Positions 17,406 to 27,212 are shown, counted from the stretch's first letter. The stretch is DNA of 64,000 bases from Candidatus Alistipes faecavium (GCA_019118605.1 DWYP01000010.1:38832-102831), one strand, 5' to 3'. Numbers and translations: made by a program. Notes: generated by a model not told the origin, from the sequence alone.

Positions 17406-17413
17406 CAAATTTA
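17406..17413 (-). promoter_or_regulatory. -7 element for the znuB-lptF/G-ribBA-fmt operon
   Basis: The minus strand reads TAAATTTG, placing the start of transcription only about a dozen bases before the ATG at 17387. The divergent mtaB gene has a weaker match (TAATTTCG, 17457-17464). Confidence 0.65.
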
Positions 17414-17484
17414 CGTTTTTTTATCGGAAAAGCCGCCTACATTCGGGGGGATTTCGTAATTTCGCCGCGTAAAAACGTGAATCC

Positions 17485-18783
17485 ATGCAACCGCGCAGAG
17501 TCAATTTTCATACATTGGGCTGCAAGCTCAACTTTTCGGAGACCTCGACCCTTGCCCGCGAATTCGAGCGGGGCGGGTTCGTGCGCGTGGCGCCGACGGC
17601 CGAGGCCGACATATGCGTCATCAACAGCTGTTCGGTGACCGAGCATGCCGACAAGAAGTGCCGGAACCTGATCCGGCGGCTGCACCGCCGCAACCCGCAG
17701 GCGATCATTGCCGTGACGGGCTGCTACGCGCAGCTGAAGCCGCAGGAGATCGCGGCGATCGAGGGCGTGGATATAGTCCTGAGCAACAACGACAAGGGCG
17801 ATTTATATAAACGGGTGGTCGAACTTTCGGGAAAGGGCCGCGCCCGGGTCTACAGCTGCGACACCGATTCGCTGACGTCGTTCTTCGCGGCCTTCTCGAG
17901 CGGCGACCGCACGCGGGCCTTCCTCAAGGTGCAGGACGGCTGCGACTACTGCTGCTCCTACTGCACGATCCACTACGCCCGCGGGTCGAGCCGCAACCTT
18001 CCGATCGCCGAGTTGGTGGCCGAGGCGCGCGAGATTGCCGCCGGGGGCCAGAAGGAGATCGTCCTCACGGGCGTCAATACGGGCGACTTCGGCCGCACGA
18101 CCGGCGAACGCTTCATCGACCTGCTGCGGGCGCTCGACGCCGTGGAGGGGATCGAGCGCTACCGCATCTCGTCGATCGAGCCGAATCTGCTCACCGACGA
18201 GATCCTCTCCTTCTGCGCCTCGTCGCGGAAGTTCCAGCACCACTTCCACATTCCGCTTCAGAGCGGCTCGGACCGTATCCTGGGGCTCATGCGGCGGCGC
18301 TACACCTCGGCGCGCTTCGCCGAGCGCATCGCCGCCGTGCGGCGGCTGATGCCCGACGCCTTCATCGGCATCGACGTGATCGTCGGATTCCCCGGGGAGA
18401 CGGAGGCCGATTTCCGCACGACGTACGACTTCCTCGCGGGGCTCGCACCGTCGTTCCTGCACATCTTCCCCTTCTCGGAGCGTCCCGGAACCCCGGCCGT
18501 CGACCTGCCCGGCAAGGTGCAGGCCTCGGTGGCCACGCGGCGCGTGGCCGAGCTCGAGGCGCTGTGCGACCGCCTGCACGGGGCGTTCTGCGCCCGGGCC
18601 GTCGGGACGGAGGACGAGGTGCTCTTCGAAAGCACGCGCCGCGCAGGGATGATGTTCGGCTTCACGGGCGCCTATCGCCGCGTCAGGGTACCCTACGACG
18701 CCGCGCGCGTCAACACCATCTGCCGGGTGAAACTCCTCTCCATGGACGAATCTCATGATCTGATAGGGGAAATTCTGGATTAA
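17485..18783 (+). CDS. mtaB: tRNA N6-threonylcarbamoyladenosine (t6A37) methylthiotransferase
   Basis: Radical-SAM methylthiotransferase, 432 residues. The N-terminal UPF0004 domain has its cluster cysteines at LGCK (C13), NSCSV and TGCYA. The radical-SAM motif CxxxCxxC is at C153/C157/C160 (CDYCCSYC), and the C-terminal TRAM-like domain follows. Opening FHTLGCKLNFSET with a short TRAM region is typical of MtaB (t6A to ms2t6A) rather than MiaB or RimO. It stands alone, divergent from the znuB operon. Confidence 0.9.
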   Translation: MQPRRVNFHTLGCKLNFSETSTLAREFERGGFVRVAPTAEADICVINSCSVTEHADKKCRNLIRRLHRRNPQAIIAVTGCYAQLKPQEIAAIEGVDIVLSNNDKGDLYKRVVELSGKGRARVYSCDTDSLTSFFAAFSSGDRTRAFLKVQDGCDYCCSYCTIHYARGSSRNLPIAELVAEAREIAAGGQKEIVLTGVNTGDFGRTTGERFIDLLRALDAVEGIERYRISSIEPNLLTDEILSFCASSRKFQHHFHIPLQSGSDRILGLMRRRYTSARFAERIAAVRRLMPDAFIGIDVIVGFPGETEADFRTTYDFLAGLAPSFLHIFPFSERPGTPAVDLPGKVQASVATRRVAELEALCDRLHGAFCARAVGTEDEVLFESTRRAGMMFGFTGAYRRVRVPYDAARVNTICRVKLLSMDESHDLIGEILD

Positions 18784-18788
18784 ATTGT

Positions 18789-18796
18789 TATATTTG
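18789..18796 (+). promoter_or_regulatory. -7 element before the orphan sensor gene
   Basis: TATATTTG just after the mtaB stop. The ~100-base leader that follows is rich in self-complementary sequence, including GCGGCGG/CCGCCGT at about 18820-18836, without a T-run. I recognise no riboswitch in it. Confidence 0.65.
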
Positions 18797-18905
18797 CAGA
18801 AGTGTAGCCCTGCGCCGTGCGGCGGCGTTCCGCCGTGCAGCGCCCCGATTGCCGGAAAGGTGTCCGGCCGGGAGACGGGGCCTGGAAACGTAAATCGTTG
18901 ACGAT

Positions 18906-19694
18906 ATGACAGGTATGCGCAAGCGAGTGACGGTAGGCTTTCTGAGCATCGTCTGTCTGCTGTTTTTCTCGGGTATGGTGTCGTTCCTCGAATTGAGCCA
19001 CCTGAGCCGCGATACGGGCGAGATCCTCAAGGCCAACAAGCGCAACATCGAGCTGGCCAAGGAGATGCTCGATGCCGCCCACGAACAGAATATCGCGCTG
19101 ATTCACCGCTCGGTCTTCGGCGACCGGAGCTACGACAGCCTCTGCCGCGCCTCGATGGAGCGGCTCGAGAACACGCTGCTCGTGGCGCAGAACGAGGCCC
19201 TCGAGAAGTCGTTCCTCGACTCGCTGGCCTTCGCGACGACCGAGCTGCGGCTGCTGACCGACAACTACCTCGCCTTCGGATCCCGGGATTCGGTGTCCGT
19301 AGCCGCCGGACAGACTCTCGACTCGCTCGGGAGGGTGTGGTACGACGACCAGTACGAAAGGGTGTACGGGCAGCTGACCTCGGCCATCAAGAGCTACATG
19401 ACCTCCACGCAGAGCTCCCTGGCCCCGCGTGCCGAGCAGATGAAGAAAAATGCCTACCGGGCGGTGACCCCTGTGCTGATCTCGCTGGTCGTGATGATCG
19501 CCATCGTGCTGATGCTCTTCTACTTCATGTCGATCTACTGTGTGGCGCCCATCGAGCGGATGAACAAGGGCTTGGGCAACTACCTCACCTTCCGCGCGCC
19601 CTTCACGGTGAAGGGCGACCTGAAGGACGAGGTGCTGGAGCTCAAGGAGAAAATCGACCTGCTGATCAAGCAGGCCAAAACCCCGAAGGCGTGA
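18906..19694 (+). CDS. Two-helix membrane sensor-like protein without output domain
   Basis: A 262-residue protein with the layout of a chemoreceptor or histidine-kinase sensor half: membrane segment at about 7-28, an all-helical extracytoplasmic region (about 30-180, resembling a 4-helix-bundle MCP domain), a second membrane segment at about 185-207, and a short HAMP-like tail (CVAPIERMNKGLGNYL...ELKEKIDLL). It then stops: no kinase, methyl-accepting or cyclase domain follows. It lies 47 bases upstream of trkH and probably shares its transcript. A role in sensing envelope or ionic state is only a guess. Confidence 0.7.
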   Translation: MTGMRKRVTVGFLSIVCLLFFSGMVSFLELSHLSRDTGEILKANKRNIELAKEMLDAAHEQNIALIHRSVFGDRSYDSLCRASMERLENTLLVAQNEALEKSFLDSLAFATTELRLLTDNYLAFGSRDSVSVAAGQTLDSLGRVWYDDQYERVYGQLTSAIKSYMTSTQSSLAPRAEQMKKNAYRAVTPVLISLVVMIAIVLMLFYFMSIYCVAPIERMNKGLGNYLTFRAPFTVKGDLKDEVLELKEKIDLLIKQAKTPKA

Positions 19695-19741
19695 CCCGGC
19701 AAGGGAATAACCGGATTTTTTAACTTGACAGGATTGCTGCG

Positions 19742-21187
19742 ATGCGGGTAGACGTTGTTTTGCGATATATCGGAGTCGTGATGCTCTTCTTTGCATTCTT
19801 CATGCTGCTGTCGGCGGGGATCTCCTACGTCAGCGGCATGGATTCGGCATTTTATCCGCTGCTGCTCTCCTCGCTGCTCACGGCGCTGCTGGGCGCCTTC
19901 CCGCTGATTTTCGTGGGCAAGTGCGACCAGATCACCAACAAGGAGGGATTCTGCATCGTCGTGGGTGCGTGGCTCGTGGCATGCGTGGTGTCGATGTTCC
20001 CCTATCTGATCTGGGGCGGGGAGTTCAGCCTCGTGAACGCGTGGTTCGAGAGCGTCTCGGGCCTGACGACCACCGGGTCGACGATTCTCATCGACGTCGA
20101 GGCGCTGCCGCGCGGACTGCTCTTCTGGCGCATGGCCTCGACGTGGATCGGCGGCATGGGCGTGGTGATGTTCGCCCTTGTGGTGCTTCCGTCGATCGGC
20201 CGCAGCCGGATGATGCTCTCCAACGTGGAGCTCTCGACCATGGCCAAGGACAACTACCGCTACCGCTCGCAGATCGTCGTGCAGATCCTGCTCGTGGTCT
20301 ATATCGGCCTGACGGCCGTCTCCACGGTGCTCCTCAAGCTGGCCGGGATGAACTGGTTCGACGCCCTGTGCCACGCCATGTCGGCCTGCGCGACGAGCGG
20401 ATTCTCGACCAAGAACGCCAGCGTGGCCTATTTCAACAGCCCGGCGATCGATACGATCCTGATCCTGACGATGATTATCGCGGGCATCCACTTCGGGCTG
20501 ATCTACGCCACCGTGACCGGCAAGCGGAACAACATTTTCCGCTCGGAAGTCACGCGCTGGTACCTGGGCATGTTCCTTGCCGGAGGCGTGCTGATCGCCA
20601 TCAGCCTCTACGCCGCGGACATCTACCCCACGCTGGCCACCTCGTTCCGGCATGCGATGTTCCAGTTCGCCTCGCTGGTGTCGACGACCGGTTTCGCCAC
20701 GGCCGATTCGAACACGTGGACGCCCTTCGCCACCATCCTGCTGATCTTCGGGTCGCTGGTGTGCGCCTGCGCGGGGTCTACGGCCGGAGGCATCAAGGTC
20801 AACCGCATGGTCCTAGCCGGAAAGATGATGAGCGCGCGCCTGAAACTCCAGCAGCATCCCAACGCCGTGATCCGCATCCGGCTGGACGGCGTCATTCAGG
20901 ACAACGAGGTGCTGCACTCCGTGATGATCTACATCGTGGCCTATCTGATGTTTTTGCTGTTGGGGACGATTGCGGGGGCCTTGTTCGGCGTCGACCTGAC
21001 GACCAGTTTCACCGGGTCGGTCGCTTCGATGGGCAACGTGGGACCGGGATTCGGCGAGGTCGGGTCGATGGACAACTGGTCGGCGATGCCCGCGGCGTTC
21101 AAGGTCTCCAACACGCTGCTGATGCTGCTGGGCCGTCTGGAGATTTTCGGCCTCATACAGATCTTTTTCATGAAATGGTGGAAATGA
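19742..21187 (+). CDS. trkH: TrkH/KtrB family potassium uptake channel subunit
   Basis: Integral membrane K+ translocating subunit, 481 residues. The four pore loops of the family are visible as SGLTTTGST (about 112-120), CATSGFS (about 220), STTGFAT (about 317) and [10 protein letters not shown] (about 435). Normally TrkH works with a cytosolic TrkA/KtrA NAD(H)-binding ring; no trkA is nearby, so it must be elsewhere. Its stop overlaps the start of the SPOR-like gene (ATGA). Confidence 0.93.
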   Translation: MRVDVVLRYIGVVMLFFAFFMLLSAGISYVSGMDSAFYPLLLSSLLTALLGAFPLIFVGKCDQITNKEGFCIVVGAWLVACVVSMFPYLIWGGEFSLVNAWFESVSGLTTTGSTILIDVEALPRGLLFWRMASTWIGGMGVVMFALVVLPSIGRSRMMLSNVELSTMAKDNYRYRSQIVVQILLVVYIGLTAVSTVLLKLAGMNWFDALCHAMSACATSGFSTKNASVAYFNSPAIDTILILTMIIAGIHFGLIYATVTGKRNNIFRSEVTRWYLGMFLAGGVLIAISLYAADIYPTLATSFRHAMFQFASLVSTTGFATADSNTWTPFATILLIFGSLVCACAGSTAGGIKVNRMVLAGKMMSARLKLQQHPNAVIRIRLDGVIQDNEVLHSVMIYIVAYLMFLLLGTIAGALFGVDLTTSFTGSVASMGNVGPGFGEVGSMDNWSAMPAAFKVSNTLLMLLGRLEIFGLIQIFFMKWWK

Positions 21188-22743
21188 GCAACAAGAATAT
21201 GTATCGCAGAACCGTTATTCGCCTGATGCTGGGAGCGCTGCTGCTGGCATCCGGGGCCGCGCTCGCACAGCAGCCCCGCGTAGAACCCCGTATCGCCGGG
21301 CTCGAGGGCAACGAGGAGTACATGTCGCTGCTGCGCGAGGATGCGGCGCTGCGCCAGCGCGAGGATTCGGTCATGTTGGCGGTGGAGCGTCTGCGGGGAC
21401 TGCTGCGCGAGGAGCCCGAACGGCGGCAGAACTATTCGCAGGAGATCCTCCGGCTCGAGGGCCAGATTTTCGACATCCGCAACGCCAAGGGACGCCTGAT
21501 CGACCGCATCAACACCATCGAGCAGGAATGGGTGCTTGCGAACCTGAACAACGAGGCCGCCGTGCAGGTGCCGCTGCGTGCGGATCCCGGGGTGTCGATT
21601 CCCGATTCGCTGAAAGTCCGCAACCTGGTCGACAACCTCTATTTCCGGAGCCACCTTCCCGAAAGCGACTATGCGGCGCTGCTGGAGTCGCAGCGTCTCG
21701 AGACCCGGGCCGGGGAGTATGCCGAACGTATCCTGTCCAACCATACGACGCTTTCCGACCTTGTCGACGCCTATGCGTCGGTGGAGACCGAATCCGAGGC
21801 GCTGGAGATCTACGCGCGCTACGACTCTCTGCAGCAGGTGAATGCCCGGCTGGCGGATTCGCTGCACGAGGCGTGGACGTTCATCTTCGACAACAAGAAC
21901 TACGCCTACGGCTACGTGCTCGACGTGCTGGGTGCGGAGGATCTCCTGACGCGTGAGGAGGAAGCGCTTGCGAAGACCGTCCGGCGGATCACGTCGCTGC
22001 GCGGCGAAACGGCGTCGGACGCCCTGACCGACTACCTGCTGCGCAAGCGGATGCTCGTGGGCTATGAGGCCGCCGTGGCCGACCTGCTGACGCTCGACGC
22101 CGCACGCGATTCGCTGCAGGGCGTCGCCTCGGTGCTCGAGGGGATGGACTTCCAGCTTCCGCGGCTGGCCATCCGGGAGCGCTATTTCCTGGATTTCGAC
22201 AGCGTGGCCTTCTCCTCGACGCCCAAATACTCCACGCAGCATCCGATCCCCGAGTGCAAGGTCTACGCCAACGGCACGATCTACCGCATCCTGCTCGGGA
22301 CGTTCAACACCAAGCGTGCCGTTTCGACCTTCCGGGGCGCCTATCCGCTCTTCTACCTCATCAACGAGGACAATAAGTGGTGCTACTATACGGGCGGTTT
22401 CGCCACGCTCGCCGAGGCCGAGGAGGCGCAGGCGCGGCTCAAGAAGCACGGATTCATCCGTCCGGAGATCGTCGTGTGGACCGACGGCGTGGCGCGGAAC
22501 CTCTCGCGGGATCCCGAGGCCGTGACGCAGGCGTTCCGGGTGGAAATCACCGGGGCGGAGGCGCTGTCGGATGCCGTCAAGGAGGCGATCTCCTCCCTGG
22601 CCGAGGGGTGCGAACTTTCGCGTGTGGGCCAGCTGTTCATCGTCGGGAGTTTCCACGACCGTGCGGTGGCCGACCGTCTTGCCGAAGCCATCCGCCAGGC
22701 CGACCCGTCTCTGAATGCGGAGGTTACCGCGATCGGGCAGTAG
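21184..22743 (+). CDS. Secreted SPOR-like domain protein
   Basis: A 519-residue exported protein with a signal peptide (about 1-29, ending ALAQQ) and a long charged, partly coiled-coil middle (about 40-330). Two C-terminal segments resemble SPOR repeats: YRILLGTFNTKRAVSTFRG...WCYYTGGFATLAEAEEAQARL (about 364-425) and a weaker one ending QLFIVGSFHDRAVADRL (about 485-507). SPOR domains bind glycan strands lacking stem peptides. No family name fits the whole. Its four-base overlap with trkH implies coupled translation of an ion channel and an envelope protein. Confidence 0.75.
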   Translation: MSNKNMYRRTVIRLMLGALLLASGAALAQQPRVEPRIAGLEGNEEYMSLLREDAALRQREDSVMLAVERLRGLLREEPERRQNYSQEILRLEGQIFDIRNAKGRLIDRINTIEQEWVLANLNNEAAVQVPLRADPGVSIPDSLKVRNLVDNLYFRSHLPESDYAALLESQRLETRAGEYAERILSNHTTLSDLVDAYASVETESEALEIYARYDSLQQVNARLADSLHEAWTFIFDNKNYAYGYVLDVLGAEDLLTREEEALAKTVRRITSLRGETASDALTDYLLRKRMLVGYEAAVADLLTLDAARDSLQGVASVLEGMDFQLPRLAIRERYFLDFDSVAFSSTPKYSTQHPIPECKVYANGTIYRILLGTFNTKRAVSTFRGAYPLFYLINEDNKWCYYTGGFATLAEAEEAQARLKKHGFIRPEIVVWTDGVARNLSRDPEAVTQAFRVEITGAEALSDAVKEAISSLAEGCELSRVGQLFIVGSFHDRAVADRLAEAIRQADPSLNAEVTAIGQ

Positions 22744-22755
22744 CCGTGCCGTCCG

Positions 22756-22813
22756 AAAAGCCGGAATCCCGACGATTTTGTGAAGCGAATCGTCGGGATT
22801 CCGGCTTTTTTTG
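22756..22813 (+). terminator. Terminator after the trkH operon
   Basis: A 22-bp stem (AAAAGCCGGAATCCCGACGA and beyond) around a 10-base loop, followed by a run of T. A TATCTTTA at 22815-22822 may be the -7 element of nfeD. Confidence 0.88.
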
Positions 22814-22859
22814 CTATCTTTAGGCCAATTATCATGCACACATTAAAAGGCTCTCGTCC

Positions 22860-23336
22860 ATGTTTTTCATCATCCTGCTGATCTTCTTCGGGCTGCTGTT
22901 CCTGGTGGCCGAAGTGGTGCTGCTGCCGGGGGTGTCGATCGGCGCCCTGCTGTCGATGGTCTGCTACGGAAGTTCGATCTACCTCTCCTTCCGCGACCAC
23001 GGAACCTCCACGGGCATCTGGGTCATTGTCGCGATTCTCGCGCTGTCGCTCCTCGCCGTTGTCATCTCGCTGCGGGCCAAGACGTGGCAGCGCTTTTCGC
23101 TGCGGCAGGAGATCCGCTCCTCGAGCATGCCCGTCACGCCTGCCGAGGAGCTGAAGGTCGGCGACCGCGGCACGACCGTCTCGCGCCTCTCGCCGATGGG
23201 CAAGGTCGAGATCGGCGGCAAGACCTATGAGGCCAAGTCGCAGGGCCCGTACGTTGATCCGCAGCGTACGGTCGAGGTTGTGGGCTTCGAGAACTTCAGC
23301 GTCGTGGTGCGCCCGGTTGCGGACGCGCAGGCGTGA
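22860..23336 (+). CDS. NfeD family membrane protein
   Basis: A 158-residue short NfeD protein. Two or three hydrophobic segments fill residues 1-75 (VLLPGVSIGALLSM is typical), and an OB-fold domain follows (about 95-150; GDRGTTVSRLSPMGKVEIGGKTYEAKSQG). Short NfeD proteins usually lie beside a flotillin-like gene, exactly the case here with floA. They are thought to work together in membrane microdomains. Confidence 0.9.
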   Translation: MFFIILLIFFGLLFLVAEVVLLPGVSIGALLSMVCYGSSIYLSFRDHGTSTGIWVIVAILALSLLAVVISLRAKTWQRFSLRQEIRSSSMPVTPAEELKVGDRGTTVSRLSPMGKVEIGGKTYEAKSQGPYVDPQRTVEVVGFENFSVVVRPVADAQA

Positions 23337-23340
23337 CCGG

Positions 23341-23393
23341 CCCCGGCGCGATCCGGCCGCAACTGTGAACCGCCCCGGCGCGATCCGGCCGCA
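23341..23393 (+). repeat. Two direct 21-base repeats, 32 bases apart
   Basis: CCCCGGCGCGATCCGGCCGCA begins at 23341 and again at 23373, in the ~200-base gap between nfeD and floA. The rest of the gap holds no ORF; the AT-rich end (23515-23540) probably carries the floA promoter. Confidence 0.75.
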
Positions 23394-23543
23394 GCCTGTT
23401 TGAAAAGCCGGAGAGCATCCCGCGCGGAGACTGTTCGAGGGGTGTTGCCCGCCCCGGCGGAAAACTGTCCGAATACCGCACGGTTGCGCGGCCGCAGGAT
23501 CTAAACCATAAGATGAAATATTTTATATAAAATACTGAAAGTT

Positions 23544-24509
23544 ATGGAAATAGGATTTATTGCACTGATCGTCTTCGTGGCGCTGGTTGCCATCTGGCTC
23601 GTCTTCTACTTCATCCCCGTAGGGCTGTGGTTCTCGGCCCTGGTCTCGGGCGTGCGGATCAGTCTGCTGCAGCTCGTGCTGATGCGCTGGCGCAAGGTGC
23701 CTCCCTCGACGATCGTCTCGTCGATGATCGAGAGCACGAAGGCCGGGCTGATGCTCAACCCCAACGAGCTCGAGGCGCACTACCTGGCCGGCGGCAACGT
23801 GACCAACGTCGTGCACGCCCTCGTTTCGGCCCAGAAGGCCAACATCCTCCTCGACTTCAAGATGGCCACGGCCATCGACCTCGCGGGCCGCGACGTCTTC
23901 GAGGCCGTGCAGATGTCCGTGAACCCCAAGGTCATCAACACGCCTCCCGTGGCGGCCGTGGCCAAGGACGGCATCCAGCTGATCGCCAAGGCCCGCGTGA
24001 CGGTGCGCGCGAACATCAAGCAGCTGGTCGGCGGCGCCGGTGAGGAAACCGTGCTGGCGCGTGTGGGCGAAGGCATCGTCTCGTCGATCGGCTCGGCCGA
24101 GTCGCACAAGATCGTGCTCGAGAACCCCGATTCCATCTCGCGCGTGGTGCTCGACAAGGGCCTCGACGCCGGGACGGCCTACGAGATCCTGTCGATCGAT
24201 ATCGCCGACATCGACGTGGGCAAGAACATCGGCGCGCAGCTGCAGATGGACCAGGCGCAGGCCGACAAGAACATCGCTCAGGCCAAGGCCGAGGAGCGGC
24301 GTGCGATGGCCGTGGCCCTCGAGCAGGAGAACAGGGCCAAGGCACAGGATGCCCGGGCCAAGGTGATCCTTGCCGAGGCGGAGGTGCCGCTGGCCATGGC
24401 CGAGGCGTTCCGCAACGGAAACCTCGGGATCATGGACTACTACAAGATGAAAAACATCATGGCCGATACCTCGATGCGCGAGTCGATCGCCCGGCCCGAG
24501 AAGAAATAA
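23544..24509 (+). CDS. floA: Flotillin-like protein FloA (UPF0365)
   Basis: A 321-residue SPFH-superfamily protein. One membrane anchor at about 4-27 is followed by the UPF0365 core ([57 protein letters not shown]). A C-terminal Ala/Glu-rich coiled coil follows (about 230-290). FloA scaffolds membrane domains and recruits partners in Bacillus; function here is inferred from family and from the adjacent nfeD. Confidence 0.93.
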   Translation: MEIGFIALIVFVALVAIWLVFYFIPVGLWFSALVSGVRISLLQLVLMRWRKVPPSTIVSSMIESTKAGLMLNPNELEAHYLAGGNVTNVVHALVSAQKANILLDFKMATAIDLAGRDVFEAVQMSVNPKVINTPPVAAVAKDGIQLIAKARVTVRANIKQLVGGAGEETVLARVGEGIVSSIGSAESHKIVLENPDSISRVVLDKGLDAGTAYEILSIDIADIDVGKNIGAQLQMDQAQADKNIAQAKAEERRAMAVALEQENRAKAQDARAKVILAEAEVPLAMAEAFRNGNLGIMDYYKMKNIMADTSMRESIARPEKK

Positions 24510-24571
24510 TCCGTAAACCGTCCGACGGGGTGCGCCGCAACCGCACTCCGTCCCTTTTTATGTCTGTCGAT

Positions 24572-25384
24572 ATGAAAAAAATCCTTTCGATTCTGTTTTT
24601 CGTGTGCCTCGTGTCGGCGGCCTCGGCGGCCCGGATCGACACGGTGGAGGTGCACAGCGCCGCGATGCAGCGCGGGATCCCGGCCCTTGTGGTGGTTCCC
24701 GAGGCGGCAGCGGAGCGTCCGCTGCCGGTGTTATACCTGCTGCACGGATTCGGCGGCTCCTATACGGCCTGGCAGGGCATCACCGACCTGCGTCCGCTGT
24801 CGGAGAGCTATTCGATGATCGTCGTATGCCCCGACGGGGAGAACAGCTGGTACTGGGACAGCCCGATGAATCCGGCCGTGCGTTTCGAGACCTTCGTGTC
24901 GCAGGAGCTCCCCGCGTGGGTCGACGCGCACTACCCCACGGTTGCCGGACGTGAGGGGCGCGCGGTCGCCGGGTTGAGCATGGGCGGCCACGGGGCCCTG
25001 TGGCTCGGGATCCGCCACCGCGACATCTTCGGGGCCGCGGGCTCGATGTCGGGAGGCGTGGACATCCGCCCCTTCCCCGATTCGTGGCTCATGAAGGAGC
25101 AGCTCGGCGCGCAGAACGAGCACCCCGAGAACTGGGAGAGCCATACGGTAATCAACCAGGTCGACTCGCTGCACGAAGGCGACCTGGCGCTGATCTTCGA
25201 CTGCGGGTACGACGACTTCTTCTTCGAGGTGAACAAGGCCCTGCACGAGAAACTGCGCACGCTGGGCGTGGGCCACGACTTCGTGATCCGCCCCGGAGGC
25301 CACAACGCAACCTACTGGGCCAACTCCCTGCCCTATCAGATGCTCTTCTTCCAGCGCTGGTTCCACCGGCAGGGCGTCGAGTGA
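24572..25384 (+). CDS. Secreted alpha/beta-hydrolase (putative esterase, esterase D/tributyrin-esterase type)
   Basis: A 270-residue exported hydrolase of the putative-esterase family. After a signal peptide (about 1-19, ending SAASA) come LPVLYLLHGFGGSYTAW (oxyanion region), the nucleophile elbow GLSMGGHGA, Asp in FDCGYDD and the catalytic His in RPGGHNATYW. I chose the ATG at 24572 because it gives a clean signal peptide; the frame is open to 24530. Substrate is unknown; acetyl or feruloyl esters on plant glycans are common for gut relatives. Confidence 0.87.
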   Translation: MKKILSILFFVCLVSAASAARIDTVEVHSAAMQRGIPALVVVPEAAAERPLPVLYLLHGFGGSYTAWQGITDLRPLSESYSMIVVCPDGENSWYWDSPMNPAVRFETFVSQELPAWVDAHYPTVAGREGRAVAGLSMGGHGALWLGIRHRDIFGAAGSMSGGVDIRPFPDSWLMKEQLGAQNEHPENWESHTVINQVDSLHEGDLALIFDCGYDDFFFEVNKALHEKLRTLGVGHDFVIRPGGHNATYWANSLPYQMLFFQRWFHRQGVE

Positions 25385-25415
25385 CCGGCGGCGAAAGCCA
25401 CGACCTTTACCCTTT

Positions 25416-25450
25416 CGGGCGATCTCCGCAGCGCGGGATCGCCCGTTTTT
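25416..25450 (+). terminator. Terminator after the esterase gene
   Basis: CGGGCGATC pairs with GATCGCCCG around a 12-base loop, followed by TTTTT. Confidence 0.85.
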
Positions 25451-25560
25451 CGCCCCGCGACATACTAATTACCCTCCCGGAACCGTTAACCGGAAGGCGG
25501 CCGGCAGGCTGTGCGATGCAAAAATTGGGGTGCCGGTGTAGGAATTATCCTGCTTTTTGG

Positions 25561-25568
25561 TATCTTTG
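25561..25568 (+). promoter_or_regulatory. -7 element of the first FISUMP lipoprotein gene
   Basis: TATCTTTG, about 40 bases before the chosen ATG. Confidence 0.65.
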
Positions 25569-25609
25569 CGGAGGTTTTGAAAACGGAAATTCAGAAAATT
25601 ACAGCGTAT

Positions 25610-27046
25610 ATGAAAAGAATCGCAGGGTTGATCGGAGTCGTTGCGGCGGTGGCCGCCCTCCTCCTCTCCTCGTGCAAAAAGGACGAGACGGGAACTTTCG
25701 TGCTCGACAAGTCGGCCGTATACCTCGTGCAGGGCCAGAGCGTCACGGTGGCATTCACCTCGTCGCATATCGGAAGCATCTCGGTGACCACCTGCCCGGA
25801 GGGCTGGGACGACCCGGTGATCGACGTCCCGGCGCACACGATCACGGTGACGGCCCCCTCGGAGATCGAGGATGATACCGAGCTGACCGGTACGATCACC
25901 TTCTCGGGCAAGGTCAACGGCGGCTCGACCGTCACGGCGACGCTGTTCGTGGGCATGGTCGGCACCGAGGATCTGACCTCGAAAGCCGCCAACAGCTACC
26001 TGATCAACAAGAAGGACACCCGCTACCTGATCGACGGCATGGTGCGCGGCGACGGTTCCGCGCTCCAGACGGCCTCGGTCGACATCATCTGGCAAAGCAA
26101 GTCGAGCCTTATCCAGTATCTGGATTTCGAAGACGGCAAGGTGTCGTTCTACGTCGCCGCCGATGACGATACCACCGACATCAAGCTGGGCAACGCCCTG
26201 ATCGGCGCATACGGCGCCGACGGGGAGCTGCTGTGGAGCTGGCACCTCTGGGTGGCGGACTACGATCCCGATGCGGAGGGAGGTACGGTCGACTTCAACG
26301 GCTATACGATGATGACGCGCAACCTCGGGGCACTGGCCGCGGACAACTCCTCGACCGACGACATCCTGGCGTCGTTCGGGCTCTTCTACCAGTGGGGCCG
26401 CAAGGATCCCTTCATCGGGCCGAGCTCCTATCAGGCCAGCAGCGGATCGTCTGCCGCGATGTACAACGCCTCGGGCAGCCGCGTCTACATGGCCGTCGAG
26501 GCCTCGAGCGCCGAGACCGGCACGGAGGAGTACGCCGCGCGGAATCCCCTGACCTACATCACCGGCGTTGCGGAGTCAGAGTTCGACTGGCGGTGGGGTT
26601 CGCGCTCCGACGCTCTGTGGTCGGCCGACGGCAAGACGCTGCAGGATCCGTGTCCGTACGGCTGGCGCGTTGCTCCGGCTGCCGCCTATGCGGGGCTGGA
26701 GATCGTGGGAACGCCCGCCGTCGAGGATGCCGAGAAATACGCCTGGACCCTCGGAAAGGATGGTGCCGAATCGCTCTTTTTCGGGGCCGGACGCCGCCGC
26801 TACGACGACTCCAAGGTGCAGAACATCTATATTCCGCTGACGGACCTCGAACAGGCAGGCCTGATGACACGGGCCGACGACGCGCAGCCCTGGGAGGGCC
26901 TCTACTGGACGGCGGAGGTGTCGTCGTCCGAGGCTGCGGCCTTCCATTTCTGGTTCGAGAAGAGCACCTCGACCGGCGGCGTCCTGCACAAGGAACCGTA
27001 CGTGCGCGCCAACGGCATGTCGCTGCGGTGTGTGCGGGCCGACTGA
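25610..27046 (+). CDS. FISUMP-domain surface lipoprotein
   Basis: A 478-residue lipoprotein: signal with lipobox LLSSC (C22) followed by KKDE, a charged stretch after the Cys that may favour surface export. An N-terminal Ig/BACON-like beta region (about 30-115) precedes a C-terminal FISUMP domain (about 225-478), recognised by TMMTRNLGAL, QWGRKDPF, DPCPYGWRVAP, LYWTAEVSS and the ending GMSLRCVRAD. FISUMP proteins are often surface adhesins or carbohydrate-related; no activity is proven. A second FISUMP lipoprotein follows under its own promoter. Confidence 0.82.
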   Translation: MKRIAGLIGVVAAVAALLLSSCKKDETGTFVLDKSAVYLVQGQSVTVAFTSSHIGSISVTTCPEGWDDPVIDVPAHTITVTAPSEIEDDTELTGTITFSGKVNGGSTVTATLFVGMVGTEDLTSKAANSYLINKKDTRYLIDGMVRGDGSALQTASVDIIWQSKSSLIQYLDFEDGKVSFYVAADDDTTDIKLGNALIGAYGADGELLWSWHLWVADYDPDAEGGTVDFNGYTMMTRNLGALAADNSSTDDILASFGLFYQWGRKDPFIGPSSYQASSGSSAAMYNASGSRVYMAVEASSAETGTEEYAARNPLTYITGVAESEFDWRWGSRSDALWSADGKTLQDPCPYGWRVAPAAAYAGLEIVGTPAVEDAEKYAWTLGKDGAESLFFGAGRRRYDDSKVQNIYIPLTDLEQAGLMTRADDAQPWEGLYWTAEVSSSEAAAFHFWFEKSTSTGGVLHKEPYVRANGMSLRCVRAD

Positions 27047-27087
27047 CGCCATCCCCACAGGATAGGCGGTATATACGAATGAAGGGA

Positions 27088-27120
27088 GGATCGGCGCATT
27101 TGCGCCGATCCGTTTCCGTT
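27088..27120 (+). terminator. Terminator after the first FISUMP gene
   Basis: GGATCGGCGCA pairs with TGCGCCGATCC, followed by GTTTCCG and a longer T-run. Confidence 0.8.
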
Positions 27121-27212
27121 TTTTTGCGGCGATGTCCCGTGCGGTTCCGGTGATATGGTAAAATGTGTCGGTGGATCATCCGCGAGGACGGGTTCCGTGC
27201 AATAAAAAGGTG

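Noticed and set aside
17388..17408. TTG start for the ZnuB-like permease
   Set aside because: It overlaps the -7 element, so would not be on the transcript; an ATG with a good membrane start lies at 17387.
18797..18905. Riboswitch in the structured leader of the orphan sensor gene
   Set aside because: The leader folds locally but matches no class I can recognise, and it lacks a terminator-like T-run.
20941..22839. A 632-codon minus-strand frame over trkH and the SPOR-like gene
   Set aside because: Antisense shadow; the plus strand has a signal peptide, SPOR-like segments and a four-base gene overlap.
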